DNA of 53,990 nt from Haloarculaceae archaeon H-GB1-1 (lineage in GTDB: Archaea > Halobacteriota > Halobacteria > Halobacteriales > Haloarculaceae), in assembly GCA_029688825.1 (NCBI GenBank), contig JARUKX010000026.1, positions 1-53,990 of the forward strand. Direction: 5' to 3'. Both the position numbers and the translations under genes were made by a program. Shown in pieces: positions 42,432 through 50,745 of this stretch. Within the stretch, counting starts at the first letter, position 1; each line of letters starts with the position of its first letter. A model generated the notes under the pieces. That model was given only the letters and a program-made list of their open reading frames with translations. It was not told the DNA's origin and did not search any database.

Positions 42432-45194
42432 CTACGACTCCTCGAACGCCGCTTCCACGCGCTCGTCGTCCTCGATGTGGTCCAGCACGCGCTGGTGGAA
42501 CTCCTGCAGCACGGCGGATTCGTCCTCGGCGAGCACGACGTCGCTGGCCAGGAGCGTCGCCAGCCCGAACGCCTTCGGTGACGGCGAGTCGACGCGGTGG
42601 TGGGCGATTTCGACCTCGCCCGCCTGGACGTCCCCGAGGACGTCCTCGATTGCCGCGACGTTCAGTTTGTCCTCCAGAATCTCGCGGTAGGTCTCCTCGA
42701 CGACGGCGAAGTCCTCGAGGTCCTGTGCGAACCCGAGCAGCATCTCGCTCGACACCTGCTGCTGGCTGGCGGACTTCTCGTAGCCCTTGTAGCGTTTGAG
42801 CAGCATCAGCGACCGCGTGGCGTTGATGCGGAAGTACCGCTTGAGGAGATCGGTGCCGTCGAGGCTCGCCCGCAGGTCCGCACGCACGTCTTCGGGGTCG
42901 AGGTCCGCTACGATGCCGGCCACGTCGACCTTGCGGTTGAGCGGCATCGACAGCGAGAAGCCGTGGTCTGCGACGGCGACGTTGACGTTGGCCGTCGCGG
43001 CCTGGGCGATGCGGTAGGCGAGCAGGCGGGAGAAACCGTCGTTGAACCGCCGGCCGTAGTTGGAGTGGACGTAGTAGCGGCGCTCGTACTCGTTGCGGTC
43101 GAGTTCCTCCTCGATGACCAGCCGGTCGGGCGTGCTGACGCTGTCCGGGCCGGCGTAACGGACCTGCTCGTCGAACGCCCGGACGAGCGACCTGACGCTG
43201 TTCTCGTCGAGGGGGAACTCCCGGAGCCAGACCCGCGCTTCCGGGCGACCGCCGCGTTCGAGTCGGTCGAGCAGGTCCGACTGGAACGAGAGGATTTCTC
43301 GGCCGAGGTCGTACGACAGGGGGAGTCGCTCGGAGAACCACGAGGGGACGGTGGGGCGGGAGCTGGTCCGGTCGACGTACACCTTCGACCCGCGGCGGTA
43401 GCGGTACTCGAAGCGGTCGCCGCCGAGGACGAACACCTCGCCCGGCTCCAGGGTGTCGAGGTACGACTCGTCGAGCTGGCCCACCCACTCGTCGCCGCTC
43501 CGGGTGACGACGTTGCAGGTGAACGAGTCCGGGATGGTCCCCAGGTTGGTCATGTAGATGACCCGAGCGAGCCGGCCCCGCTTGCCGATCAGCGGTTCGC
43601 CGACCGGGAAGTCGGGGTAGTGGTACTCCCCGTCCGGTGGATCGTTCTCGTCGCGCCAGATCTTGGGGTAGACGTTCTTCGACTCCAGACCGGGATAGTC
43701 GGCGGTCAGATAGCGCGCGAGCGTCTCCCACTCGTCGTCGCCGTAGTTCCGGTAGGGATAGGCGCTGGTGAGGACGCGGCGAATCTCGCGTTCCGGCCGT
43801 GGCCCGTTGATGGCCATGCCGTAGACGTGCTGGGCGGCGACGTCCTGTGCGTTCTCCGGCACGAACACGCGGTCGACGAAGCCCGCCTTGGCCTTCGCCA
43901 GCATGACCGCGCACTCGACGAGTTCGTCGCGGTCGAGCGCGAACACCCGGCCGGTGACGGTCTCGCCGACCTGATGGCCCGCTCGGCCCACGCGCTGGAG
44001 CAGGGCGGCGACGGATTTGGGCGAGCCGACCTGGACGACGAGGTCCAGATGCGGCATGTCGATGCCGAGTTCGAGGCTGGTCGACGTCGTGACGACGTCC
44101 AGTTCCCCCTCTTTGAGTCGGCGCTCGACCGCTTGCCGTCGGTCCTTCGAGAGGCTACCGTGGTGGCACGCGGAGTTGTCCTCGTCGTAGGCGTCGTAGC
44201 GTTCCCGAAGGTTGTGCAGCACGCGCTCGGCCCCCGAACGGGTGTTCGTGAACACGAGCGTGTTCGTGTGGTCCTGCACGAGGTCGTGGAGCGCGTCGTA
44301 GAACCGCTCGGTGACGACGCCCCGCGGCGTGCCGACGAGGTCGTCGGTGGGACACCGGAGTTCGAGGTCGTACTCGCGGACGAAGCGCGTGTCGACGAGT
44401 TCGTAGTCTCGGGGCTCGCCGTCCTCGCAGCCCACCAGGAACTCCCCGACGGTGTCCAGCGGTTCGACCGTCGCCGAGCAGCCGATGCGAGTGGGAGACT
44501 CGTCGGCCAGCGCTTCGAGGCGTTCGAGGCTGACCGACAGGTGCGTGCCGCGTTTGTTCTCCGCAAGGCTGTGTATCTCGTCGACGACGACGTACTCGAC
44601 GGTCCGGAGCTTCTCGCGGAACTTCGGCGAGTTCAGCAGGATGGCCAGCGTCTCCGGGGTCGTGTTCAGGATGTGGGGCGTCTCCGTAAGCATCCGCGAC
44701 CGCTCGGCATCAGGGGTGTCTCCGTGCCGAATCGCGTGACGGATGTCGACGGACTCGCCCCGCTCGTCGAGGCGGTCGGCGATCTCCGACAGCGGGACCT
44801 CCAGGTTCCGGTGGATGTCGTTGGCCAACGATTTCAGCGGCGAGACGTACAGACAGTAGACGGCGTTCTCCAGCCCGTCGGCGCGGTCGCGGGCGAACAG
44901 TTCGTTGATGATGCCGATGAACGACGCGAGCGTCTTGCCGCTGCCCGTCGGGGCGCAGATGAGCGCGTTCGTTCCCTCGTGGATGTGGGGGATGGCCTCC
45001 TTCTGCGGCGGCGTGAAGAAGCCGTCGTTGCTGGGGACGTACGCGCCGAACTGGTCGACCCACCACTCCCTGACGACCGGTGCGAGGAGCTCGAGGACGT
45101 CGCCGTCGTCGATGGTCGTCGTCGCCGGGTCGAAGGGGACGCCTGCCGCCTCGACGGCGTCGAACGCAGCACCCGTCCTCCCCTCTCGTTCCAT
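42432..45194 (-). CDS. lhr: Lhr-type ATP-dependent DNA helicase
   Basis: This 920-aa superfamily 2 helicase of the Lhr-Core kind has the Walker A CAPTGSGKT, DEIH box in VVDEIHSLAENKRG, motif III region GCSATVEPL, a second RecA domain with LELGIDMPHLDLV and QRVGRAGH, then winged-helix and beta-barrel domains. Lhr proteins translocate 3'-5' on ssDNA and act in repair. ATG 45194 gives the family N terminus; the 11-codon extension has no support. It converges with larA, 14 bp between stops. Confidence 0.93.
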   Translation of the reverse strand: MEREGRTGAAFDAVEAAGVPFDPATTTIDDGDVLELLAPVVREWWVDQFGAYVPSNDGFFTPPQKEAIPHIHEGTNALICAPTGSGKTLASFIGIINELFARDRADGLENAVYCLYVSPLKSLANDIHRNLEVPLSEIADRLDERGESVDIRHAIRHGDTPDAERSRMLTETPHILNTTPETLAILLNSPKFREKLRTVEYVVVDEIHSLAENKRGTHLSVSLERLEALADESPTRIGCSATVEPLDTVGEFLVGCEDGEPRDYELVDTRFVREYDLELRCPTDDLVGTPRGVVTERFYDALHDLVQDHTNTLVFTNTRSGAERVLHNLRERYDAYDEDNSACHHGSLSKDRRQAVERRLKEGELDVVTTSTSLELGIDMPHLDLVVQVGSPKSVAALLQRVGRAGHQVGETVTGRVFALDRDELVECAVMLAKAKAGFVDRVFVPENAQDVAAQHVYGMAINGPRPEREIRRVLTSAYPYRNYGDDEWETLARYLTADYPGLESKNVYPKIWRDENDPPDGEYHYPDFPVGEPLIGKRGRLARVIYMTNLGTIPDSFTCNVVTRSGDEWVGQLDESYLDTLEPGEVFVLGGDRFEYRYRRGSKVYVDRTSSRPTVPSWFSERLPLSYDLGREILSFQSDLLDRLERGGRPEARVWLREFPLDENSVRSLVRAFDEQVRYAGPDSVSTPDRLVIEEELDRNEYERRYYVHSNYGRRFNDGFSRLLAYRIAQAATANVNVAVADHGFSLSMPLNRKVDVAGIVADLDPEDVRADLRASLDGTDLLKRYFRINATRSLMLLKRYKGYEKSASQQQVSSEMLLGFAQDLEDFAVVEETYREILEDKLNVAAIEDVLGDVQAGEVEIAHHRVDSPSPKAFGLATLLASDVVLAEDESAVLQEFHQRVLDHIEDDERVEAAFEES

Positions 45195-45318
45195 CGCTCT
45201 GGTCGGACGCAAGCGCCCCACGGGCAAGTGGGTTTGGTCTATGATTTCAGTCGAATGACGTGAGTGGCTCGCCGACGCGTCAGTGCCGACGAGCCGTCCG
45301 TGAGGGTGTTCACGAGGG

Positions 45319-45324
45319 TTTATA
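45319..45324 (+). promoter_or_regulatory. TATA box for cheC
   Basis: TTTATA lies about 46 nt upstream of the ATG at 45367, predicting a short leader of roughly 19 nt. Confidence 0.5.
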
Positions 45325-45366
45325 CTCGTGGGGCCATTTCCACCGAGTATCTACCGGGGTCCGGAA

Positions 45367-45969
45367 ATGAGTCTCGAAGTAGACGTCAGAAAACTCGCAC
45401 TTCTCAACAGGACGGCGAAGAAGGGGGGAGACACCGTCGCATCGCACCTCCACCAGCTGACGGGTCTCGACGCCGAGATGGAGATCACCAAGATCAACTT
45501 CCTCGAAGTCCCGGACGTTCGCACCCACGTCGGGAACGAGAAGCAGATCGGCATCAGCCTCGAACTCGTCGACCCGCCGCACGGGCACCTCCTCATCCTG
45601 TTCGACTCGAAGGGGGCGCGCGAACTCGCGGGGGCGATGCTCGGCGAGATGGCCGACCCGGCCGCGGCGGACGGCGGCTTCAGCGACATGGAGCGGTCGG
45701 CCATCCGCGAGATCGGGAACATCATGACGAGCGGCTTCATCGACGGCTGGGCCGAGGTGCTGGAGGAGAAGATCGACATCTCGACGCCGAACTTCATGTA
45801 CGGGCCGGGCAGCGGCATGGTCGACGACCTGCTGGCCGACCTCGATACCGACCTCGCGCTCCTGTTCGATTCGGAGGTCCACGTCCCCGAATCGAACGTC
45901 AGCGTGCGCCTCTATCTCTTTCCCGACCCCGTCGAGTTCGTCCAGTTGGTCCAGAACACCGACATCTAG
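45367..45969 (+). CDS. cheC: CheC-family phosphatase, stand-alone
   Basis: CheC-type proteins dephosphorylate CheY-P in chemotaxis. The 200-aa protein has the second CheC helix intact (E115 and N118 in SAIREIGNIMTSGFIDGWAE), while the first equivalent helix (KLALLNRTAKKGGDTVASHL) lacks the E-x-x-N pair. This suggests one active site or a binding role. The centre of the protein (ISLELVDPPHGHLLILFD) is the beta core. No che or archaellum genes are adjacent, so it is an orphan copy. Confidence 0.86.
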   Translation: MSLEVDVRKLALLNRTAKKGGDTVASHLHQLTGLDAEMEITKINFLEVPDVRTHVGNEKQIGISLELVDPPHGHLLILFDSKGARELAGAMLGEMADPAAADGGFSDMERSAIREIGNIMTSGFIDGWAEVLEEKIDISTPNFMYGPGSGMVDDLLADLDTDLALLFDSEVHVPESNVSVRLYLFPDPVEFVQLVQNTDI

Positions 45970-46001
45970 ACCTTTTGTAGCCGCCCGTCCTTGCCCCCGG
46001 T

Positions 46002-46754
46002 ATGAACGTCACGTTCCTCGGCACCGGCAGCGCCATGCCGACCGGCGAGCGCGTCCAGACCGGTCTCTTGCTCGACGCCGACGACGAGACGCTCCTCGTC
46101 GACTGTGGCAGCGGCGTCCTCCACGCTCTCCAGCGGACCGACGTCGGCTACGAGGGCGTCGACACCGTCCTGTTGACCCACCACCACCTCGACCACGTGT
46201 CCGATCTCATGGTCCTCCTGAAGGCGCGGTGGCTCGCCGGCGAGACGTCGCTGACGGTGGCGGGACCTGTCGGCACGAAGGAGTTGCTCGACGGCCTGCT
46301 CGACGTCCACGAGTACATGCAAGACCGGATGGATCTCACCGTTCGCGAGGTCGAGCCGGGCTCGTTCACGCTCGCCGGGTTCGAGGTCTCGGCGATGGAG
46401 ACCCGCCACTCGATGCCGTGTCTGGCCTATCGGTTCGAGCGGGACGGCGGACCGCCGTTCGTCTTCAGCGGCGACACCGAAGCGTTCGAAGCCCTGATCG
46501 AGTTCGCCGACGGCGCGGCCGTGCTGGCCCACGACTGCTCGTTCCCGGACGACGTGGACGTCTCGAACCATCCGACGCCATCGACGCTCGGCGAGACGCT
46601 CGCGAGCGCCGACGCCGAGGTCGGCAGGGTGTATCTCACGCACCTCTACCCGCACACGGACGGTCGTCACGAGGAGATGCTGGACTCGGTCGGCGAGCAC
46701 TACGACGGCGACGTTCGGTTCGCGCGGGACGGCCTCTCCATCGCGTTGCGATAG
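46002..46754 (+). CDS. MBL-fold hydrolase, RNase Z-like
   Basis: The 250-aa metallo-beta-lactamase-fold protein starts FLGTGSAMPTG and has LTHHHLDHVSDL (metal motif), ETRHSMPCLAYRF, FSGDTEAFEAL and the late LTHLYPHTD. This order resembles RNase Z/arylsulfatase-like MBL proteins, but the exosite arm of tRNase Z is not seen, so a hydrolase of unknown substrate is safer. A CTTTTGT box (45972-45978) is 27 nt upstream of the ATG. It is convergent with the histidine kinase, 4 bp apart. Confidence 0.85.
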   Translation: MNVTFLGTGSAMPTGERVQTGLLLDADDETLLVDCGSGVLHALQRTDVGYEGVDTVLLTHHHLDHVSDLMVLLKARWLAGETSLTVAGPVGTKELLDGLLDVHEYMQDRMDLTVREVEPGSFTLAGFEVSAMETRHSMPCLAYRFERDGGPPFVFSGDTEAFEALIEFADGAAVLAHDCSFPDDVDVSNHPTPSTLGETLASADAEVGRVYLTHLYPHTDGRHEEMLDSVGEHYDGDVRFARDGLSIALR

Positions 46755-46758
46755 GCCG

Positions 46759-47910
46759 CTAGACGCGGTCGAGCACGACGCGGAACTCGGCCCCACCCTC
46801 GTCGCTGTCGGCGACTGAGACGGTGCCGCCGTAGGATTCGGTCAACGCGCGGACGAACCCGAGTCCCAGCCCGGTCCCGTCGCTCTCGGGCCCCTTCTTG
46901 CCCATCTCGAAGATGTCCTCGCGGATGCTGTCAGGAACCCCGTCCCCATCGTCCGCGATGACGACGACCAGTTGCGACGGACCGTCGTCCACCGAGAGCC
47001 GAACCGACACCGGCCCATCGTTGTGGATGGCGGCGTTGGAGATGATGTTCGTGAACACCGACCCGAGGAGTTCCCCGCCGTAGACGTGGTAGTCGAACGC
47101 GTCCGGGTCGAACTCGATCGTCAGCGATTCGTACTGGGCGTCGACCGTCTCGACCACAGTCTCGATGATCGACCGGAGGTCCCGCGGCTCGGGTTCGCCC
47201 TGCTCTTCGAGCGTCGAGACGATCTCGCCGACCCGATTGATGAGATCCATCGAGCTACGGGCTGCCCGCTGTATCTTCTCCGCGTACTCGGCGTTCTCGC
47301 CGTCGAGCGACGACCGGAGTGCGTCCGCGAATCCCTCGACCACCTGGAGGTCGTTCCCGAGGTCGTGCCGGAGGAGCCTGTCGTAGAGCTCGATCATCTC
47401 CTTGCGGGTCTCCAGGTCGTTTCGTGCCCGCTCCAGCCGCTCTCGCGAGTGGATGTTGCTGATCGCCGTCGCCGCGTGCGAGGCCAGAATCTCCAGCGGT
47501 CTCGTCGCCGCATCTGTGAACTCGCCGGACTTCGAGCGCATGACGAGGACGGCGATGACGTCGTCGCCCATCACCGCGGGGACGGCGAGCGTCGCGGTGA
47601 CGTCTGACTCTTCGGTCAGCCCCGCCTCGCCCCCGTCGACGGAGACGGTCTCCTGTCGCTCGAAGGCACGGCGGACGACGTCGCTGGGTTCGTCCTCCGG
47701 TGAGAGGGCAGGATTCGTACTCTGTGCGACCCGAAGGTCTCCCTCGCGTACCACCAGGACCGTCGAATAGGCCACGTCGAAGAGCAACGATATCGCCTCG
47801 ATGGTGAGCGAGACGACCTCCTCGACGGTCTCGCATCGATTGAGCGCGTGGCCGTACTTGTTGAGGTCACCGACTTGCCGGGCGAAATCGGGCTGGTCTT
47901 CGAATGACAT
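46759..47910 (-). CDS. Sensor histidine kinase with GAF domain
   Basis: This 383-aa soluble kinase has a GAF sensor domain (about 25-155), a linker helix, then a HisKA-like region with phospho-acceptor H182 in LLRHDLGNDLQVV, and an HATPase_c domain: N-box NIISNAAIHN, G1 DDGDGVPD, and GTGLGLGFVRAL. No transmembrane helix is present, so it senses a cytosolic signal. A partner response regulator is not next to it; the stand-alone receiver at 16763-17146 is a candidate only by its presence in the window. Confidence 0.9.
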   Translation of the reverse strand: MSFEDQPDFARQVGDLNKYGHALNRCETVEEVVSLTIEAISLLFDVAYSTVLVVREGDLRVAQSTNPALSPEDEPSDVVRRAFERQETVSVDGGEAGLTEESDVTATLAVPAVMGDDVIAVLVMRSKSGEFTDAATRPLEILASHAATAISNIHSRERLERARNDLETRKEMIELYDRLLRHDLGNDLQVVEGFADALRSSLDGENAEYAEKIQRAARSSMDLINRVGEIVSTLEEQGEPEPRDLRSIIETVVETVDAQYESLTIEFDPDAFDYHVYGGELLGSVFTNIISNAAIHNDGPVSVRLSVDDGPSQLVVVIADDGDGVPDSIREDIFEMGKKGPESDGTGLGLGFVRALTESYGGTVSVADSDEGGAEFRVVLDRV

Positions 47911-48063
47911 CTATGAACACTCGTCAACTCCGGATGGGACACCAACGCCTTCCACGACGGCGACCGCCCGCCCCATCCCGACCTTTCGTGATAAGATATC
48001 GCACAGCTACAAAAGCTTTCTACCCGATAGTTGATAGTTCAGCGTGGGACCGGCGAGGAGTAG

Positions 48064-49131
48064 TCACTCCAGTCGGTAGCGCAACAGCGCCGCGATACCG
48101 CCGAGGTTGGCCAGTTGCTGGCCCGGGTCGAACTCCCCGGAGAAGACCGTCACCTCGCCGCCTTTCTGCTCAGTCGTCTCGATGATTTCGTCGGCGTCGA
48201 CGTCCCAGTCGCCATCGCCGCTGCGCTCCGCCCGGAGGTGTTCGTCGAGGACGAGCAACCGCTCGACAGCACCGAACTCGGCCGCTTCGGCCACCTTCTC
48301 GGGGCCGTAGGCTGCCTTCGCTCCCTCGCCGATACGCCGCATGAGTTCGTCGATGAGGTCCGCCTCCTCGGCGATTCGCGTCTCGTCCTGCACCTCCTCG
48401 ACGGCCCCCCGCTTCAGAACTTCGTGGACGCCGCGGTCGCCGACGCCCGAGGTATCGACGGTCGTGATCTTGTCGACGAGGTCGGGAGCCTCGTCGGCGA
48501 TGTAGTCCAGCGCGTCCTGTTTGGTGAACCCCGGCCCGGCCAGGATGATGGCGTCGACGTCCTGGCGTTGCAGCACCTCGGCCAGCTCCGCGAAGAGTTC
48601 GTCGCGAGGGCGAGCGTACTCGCCCTTGCCCGTCGTCGACGTGATGGACGCCCGCTCTTCGGTGCCGTACTGGGCGACGGTGTGGACGTACGCCTCGCCC
48701 TCCTCGACGGTGGCGATGGCGACGTCCGGGTTCTCCGCGGCCTCGACGGCCTCCTCCAGACGGTCGATCTGGTCGGCCTTCCACACCTTCTCGACCTCCA
48801 GCTCGTCGTGTTCCTCGACGTTGAACGTGTGGTGAAAGCCGAGCTGGTCCTCCCGGGAGCACTGCTCGATCTCGCCGCCCACGCGGAGTCGGTTCGCGAA
48901 CTTCGCGAACTCCACGGACTCCACGGAGAGCTCTATCCACATCGGTTCGCGTTCGCCGCCCTTGTCGCGAAGCTGCTCGTCGTCGCGCTGGATGCGGCGA
49001 GTCGTGTCGGCCGCGACCCGGTCGCCGGGCTCTAAGACGTAGGTGAGATGCCAGAGGTCGTCCAGGCTCTCGGGGACCAGCGTGATCCGCTCGCGGCCCT
49101 CGGCCGTGGCCGTCCGGTCCGTAATCTGCAT
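48064..49131 (-). CDS. pelA: mRNA surveillance protein pelota
   Basis: Pelota (Dom34) with aEF1A-like GTPase and ABCE1 rescues stalled ribosomes. The 355-aa protein has the three-domain eRF1-like order: N-terminal Sm-like domain (to about 130: [28 protein letters not shown]), a central domain (about 135-255) without the GGQ of release factors, and a C-terminal domain with [11 protein letters not shown]. Start 49131 has a CTTACC box (49154-49159) 26 nt upstream. RqcH, another rescue factor, is on the same strand 1.6 kb upstream. Confidence 0.95.
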   Translation of the reverse strand: MQITDRTATAEGRERITLVPESLDDLWHLTYVLEPGDRVAADTTRRIQRDDEQLRDKGGEREPMWIELSVESVEFAKFANRLRVGGEIEQCSREDQLGFHHTFNVEEHDELEVEKVWKADQIDRLEEAVEAAENPDVAIATVEEGEAYVHTVAQYGTEERASITSTTGKGEYARPRDELFAELAEVLQRQDVDAIILAGPGFTKQDALDYIADEAPDLVDKITTVDTSGVGDRGVHEVLKRGAVEEVQDETRIAEEADLIDELMRRIGEGAKAAYGPEKVAEAAEFGAVERLLVLDEHLRAERSGDGDWDVDADEIIETTEQKGGEVTVFSGEFDPGQQLANLGGIAALLRYRLE

Positions 49132-49239
49132 ATTGCAGCGTTCGTCTCGGCGGGTAAGTGTACTCCCCTTTCGGCCGACCGAGCCGTTCCCGGAAGACCG
49201 ACGAGCACGGACCGACTGCGAGCGCGACGCGGATATGCG

Positions 49240-49944
49240 TCACAAATCGGACGACTCGGCGTGAACCGAGTCCGAGAGGCGACTTTCCGCGCTCTCTCGA
49301 CCGCGCTCGTACCCGCGAGCGAAGAGCGCGACGAACGCGACCTGGAGATAGAACGTCGCGAAGAACCCGACGAGTACCAGTGAGAGCGCGCCCGCCACCG
49401 CCGCGAGGACGAACCCCACCGTCGAGACGAACAGCCAGGCGACCGCGTACTCGCGGTTCCACGCGATGGCCGCGACCGTCCGGAGGTCGAAGGCGGCCTC
49501 CACGGAGTCCTCGACGGCGAAGTGCGCCAGCGCGATGGGATAGAGGTACGTCGCCGCCGTGAACACGACCGCGGCGACGAGTGTCAACAGCCCGGCGATG
49601 CCGAGAATCGCCAGCGAGGTTGGGTCACCGCCGCGAGTTCGGAACGCGACGAGGCCGGCGGTCAGCACGAACACCGCGAACGCCACCACGACTGTCGCGA
49701 CGATGGCGTACGGGACGGCGACGAGGAGTGCTTTGAGTCCGTCGAGCGAGAGCGCCTCCCAGTCCTCGAATGCCGGTGGATCGGCCTCCTCGGCGACCAC
49801 CGACCGGATGACTGCGACGAAGTACCCCTGCAGCGGAATCGCCGGCAGGAAGACGATCACCCCGCCGAGCGTGAGCAGTCCACCGACGAGCAGCCGCTCT
49901 CGGGACTCGCCGGCAAGAGGGTAGTCGAACGCCTCGCGAAACAT
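49240..49944 (-). CDS. DUF4013 membrane protein, copy 2
   Basis: The 234-aa protein has about five to six hydrophobic helices and the DUF4013 features PLQGYFVAVIRSVVA and PPAFEDWEALSLDGLKALLV near the N terminus, then SVEAAFDLRTVAAIAW. The function is unknown. It is a paralogue of the next gene (50005-50679) with the same motifs in the same order. A GTAAAAACG box (49969-49977) lies 28 nt upstream of the ATG, so it is separately transcribed. Confidence 0.85.
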   Translation of the reverse strand: MFREAFDYPLAGESRERLLVGGLLTLGGVIVFLPAIPLQGYFVAVIRSVVAEEADPPAFEDWEALSLDGLKALLVAVPYAIVATVVVAFAVFVLTAGLVAFRTRGGDPTSLAILGIAGLLTLVAAVVFTAATYLYPIALAHFAVEDSVEAAFDLRTVAAIAWNREYAVAWLFVSTVGFVLAAVAGALSLVLVGFFATFYLQVAFVALFARGYERGRESAESRLSDSVHAESSDL

Positions 49945-50004
49945 TGCGGACTGGTACTCGGGCGGTGCGTAAAAACGACACCCTGTGCGGCGCTCGGATG
50001 CCCG

Positions 50005-50679
50005 TCACCTCGCCGACGGAACTGCGTCACCCGTCGCCTCGGCGTACCCACGTGCGAAGCAGTACGTACTGGCGACCTGTCCGTAGAATGCGACGGCGAA
50101 CCCGATCAGCAGAATCGTGAGCGACGAGCCGGCCGCCCCGACGACGATGGCTATCACGGCCGACAGGAGCCAGCCAGTCGCGTACGCGCCCGTCGTCGCC
50201 GCCGCGATCACCGCCCGGACGTCGAAGGCGGCCCCGAGCGACTCCTCGATGGCGAACCGCGAGAGCGCGGCCGGAATCAGGTACGCGACCACGAGCGAAA
50301 GCAGGATCGTCAGCCCGGTGAGCGCCAGTAGCGTCACCACGCCGATTCCGACGCCGGCGTCCGAGCCGCCCGCCGCGGCCAGCGACGTCCCGAAGCCCAC
50401 CAGTCCGAAGACGACGAGCAGGACGACAGCGGGGACGAGTGCGTATCCCAGCGCGATGACGACCGCTTTGAGACCGTCGACGAGCAGGCGCTCCCAGTCC
50501 TCGAACGGCGGGGCGGTCGACTCGCCGGCGGTCGCAGAGCGAATCACGGCCACGAAGTAGCCCTGAAGGACGATCGCGGGAACGACGAGCGGGCTGGCGA
50601 GGACGAGCAGCCCACCGACGACGAGTCGCCCGATCCACTGGTCTCCTTCGATAGGGTACGAGAGGGCGTCGGAGAGCAT
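50005..50679 (-). CDS. DUF4013 membrane protein, copy 1
   Basis: The 224-aa polytopic membrane protein shows the same DUF4013 blocks as its neighbour: VLQGYFVAVIRSATA, PPFEDWERLLVDGLKAVVI and SLGAAFDVRAVIAAA. ATG 50679 is supported by an AAAA-type box (50704-50708) 26 nt upstream and by alignment with the neighbouring copy (MLSDALSYP vs MFREAFDYP). The pair arose by tandem duplication, inferred from their adjacency and shared motifs. Confidence 0.85.
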   Translation of the reverse strand: MLSDALSYPIEGDQWIGRLVVGGLLVLASPLVVPAIVLQGYFVAVIRSATAGESTAPPFEDWERLLVDGLKAVVIALGYALVPAVVLLVVFGLVGFGTSLAAAGGSDAGVGIGVVTLLALTGLTILLSLVVAYLIPAALSRFAIEESLGAAFDVRAVIAAATTGAYATGWLLSAVIAIVVGAAGSSLTILLIGFAVAFYGQVASTYCFARGYAEATGDAVPSAR

Positions 50680-50745
50680 CACTGGAGGTACGCGGGGCAC
50701 GGGAAAATGCGTTCGCCCGACGCCTCCTCGAGCGCCCCGACTCGA

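Noticed and set aside
42597-45263. An 888-codon plus-strand open frame opposite the Lhr gene
   Set aside because: Antisense shadow. The lhr frame carries all helicase motifs; high GC at third positions removes stops on the other strand. The plus-strand translation has no recognisable domain.
47911-48063. Small RNA or tRNA in the histidine kinase-pelota gap with the GATAGTT repeat
   Set aside because: Only a 7-bp direct repeat (GATAGTTGATAGTT) and AT-rich promoter-like sequence; no cloverleaf or stable fold is visible.
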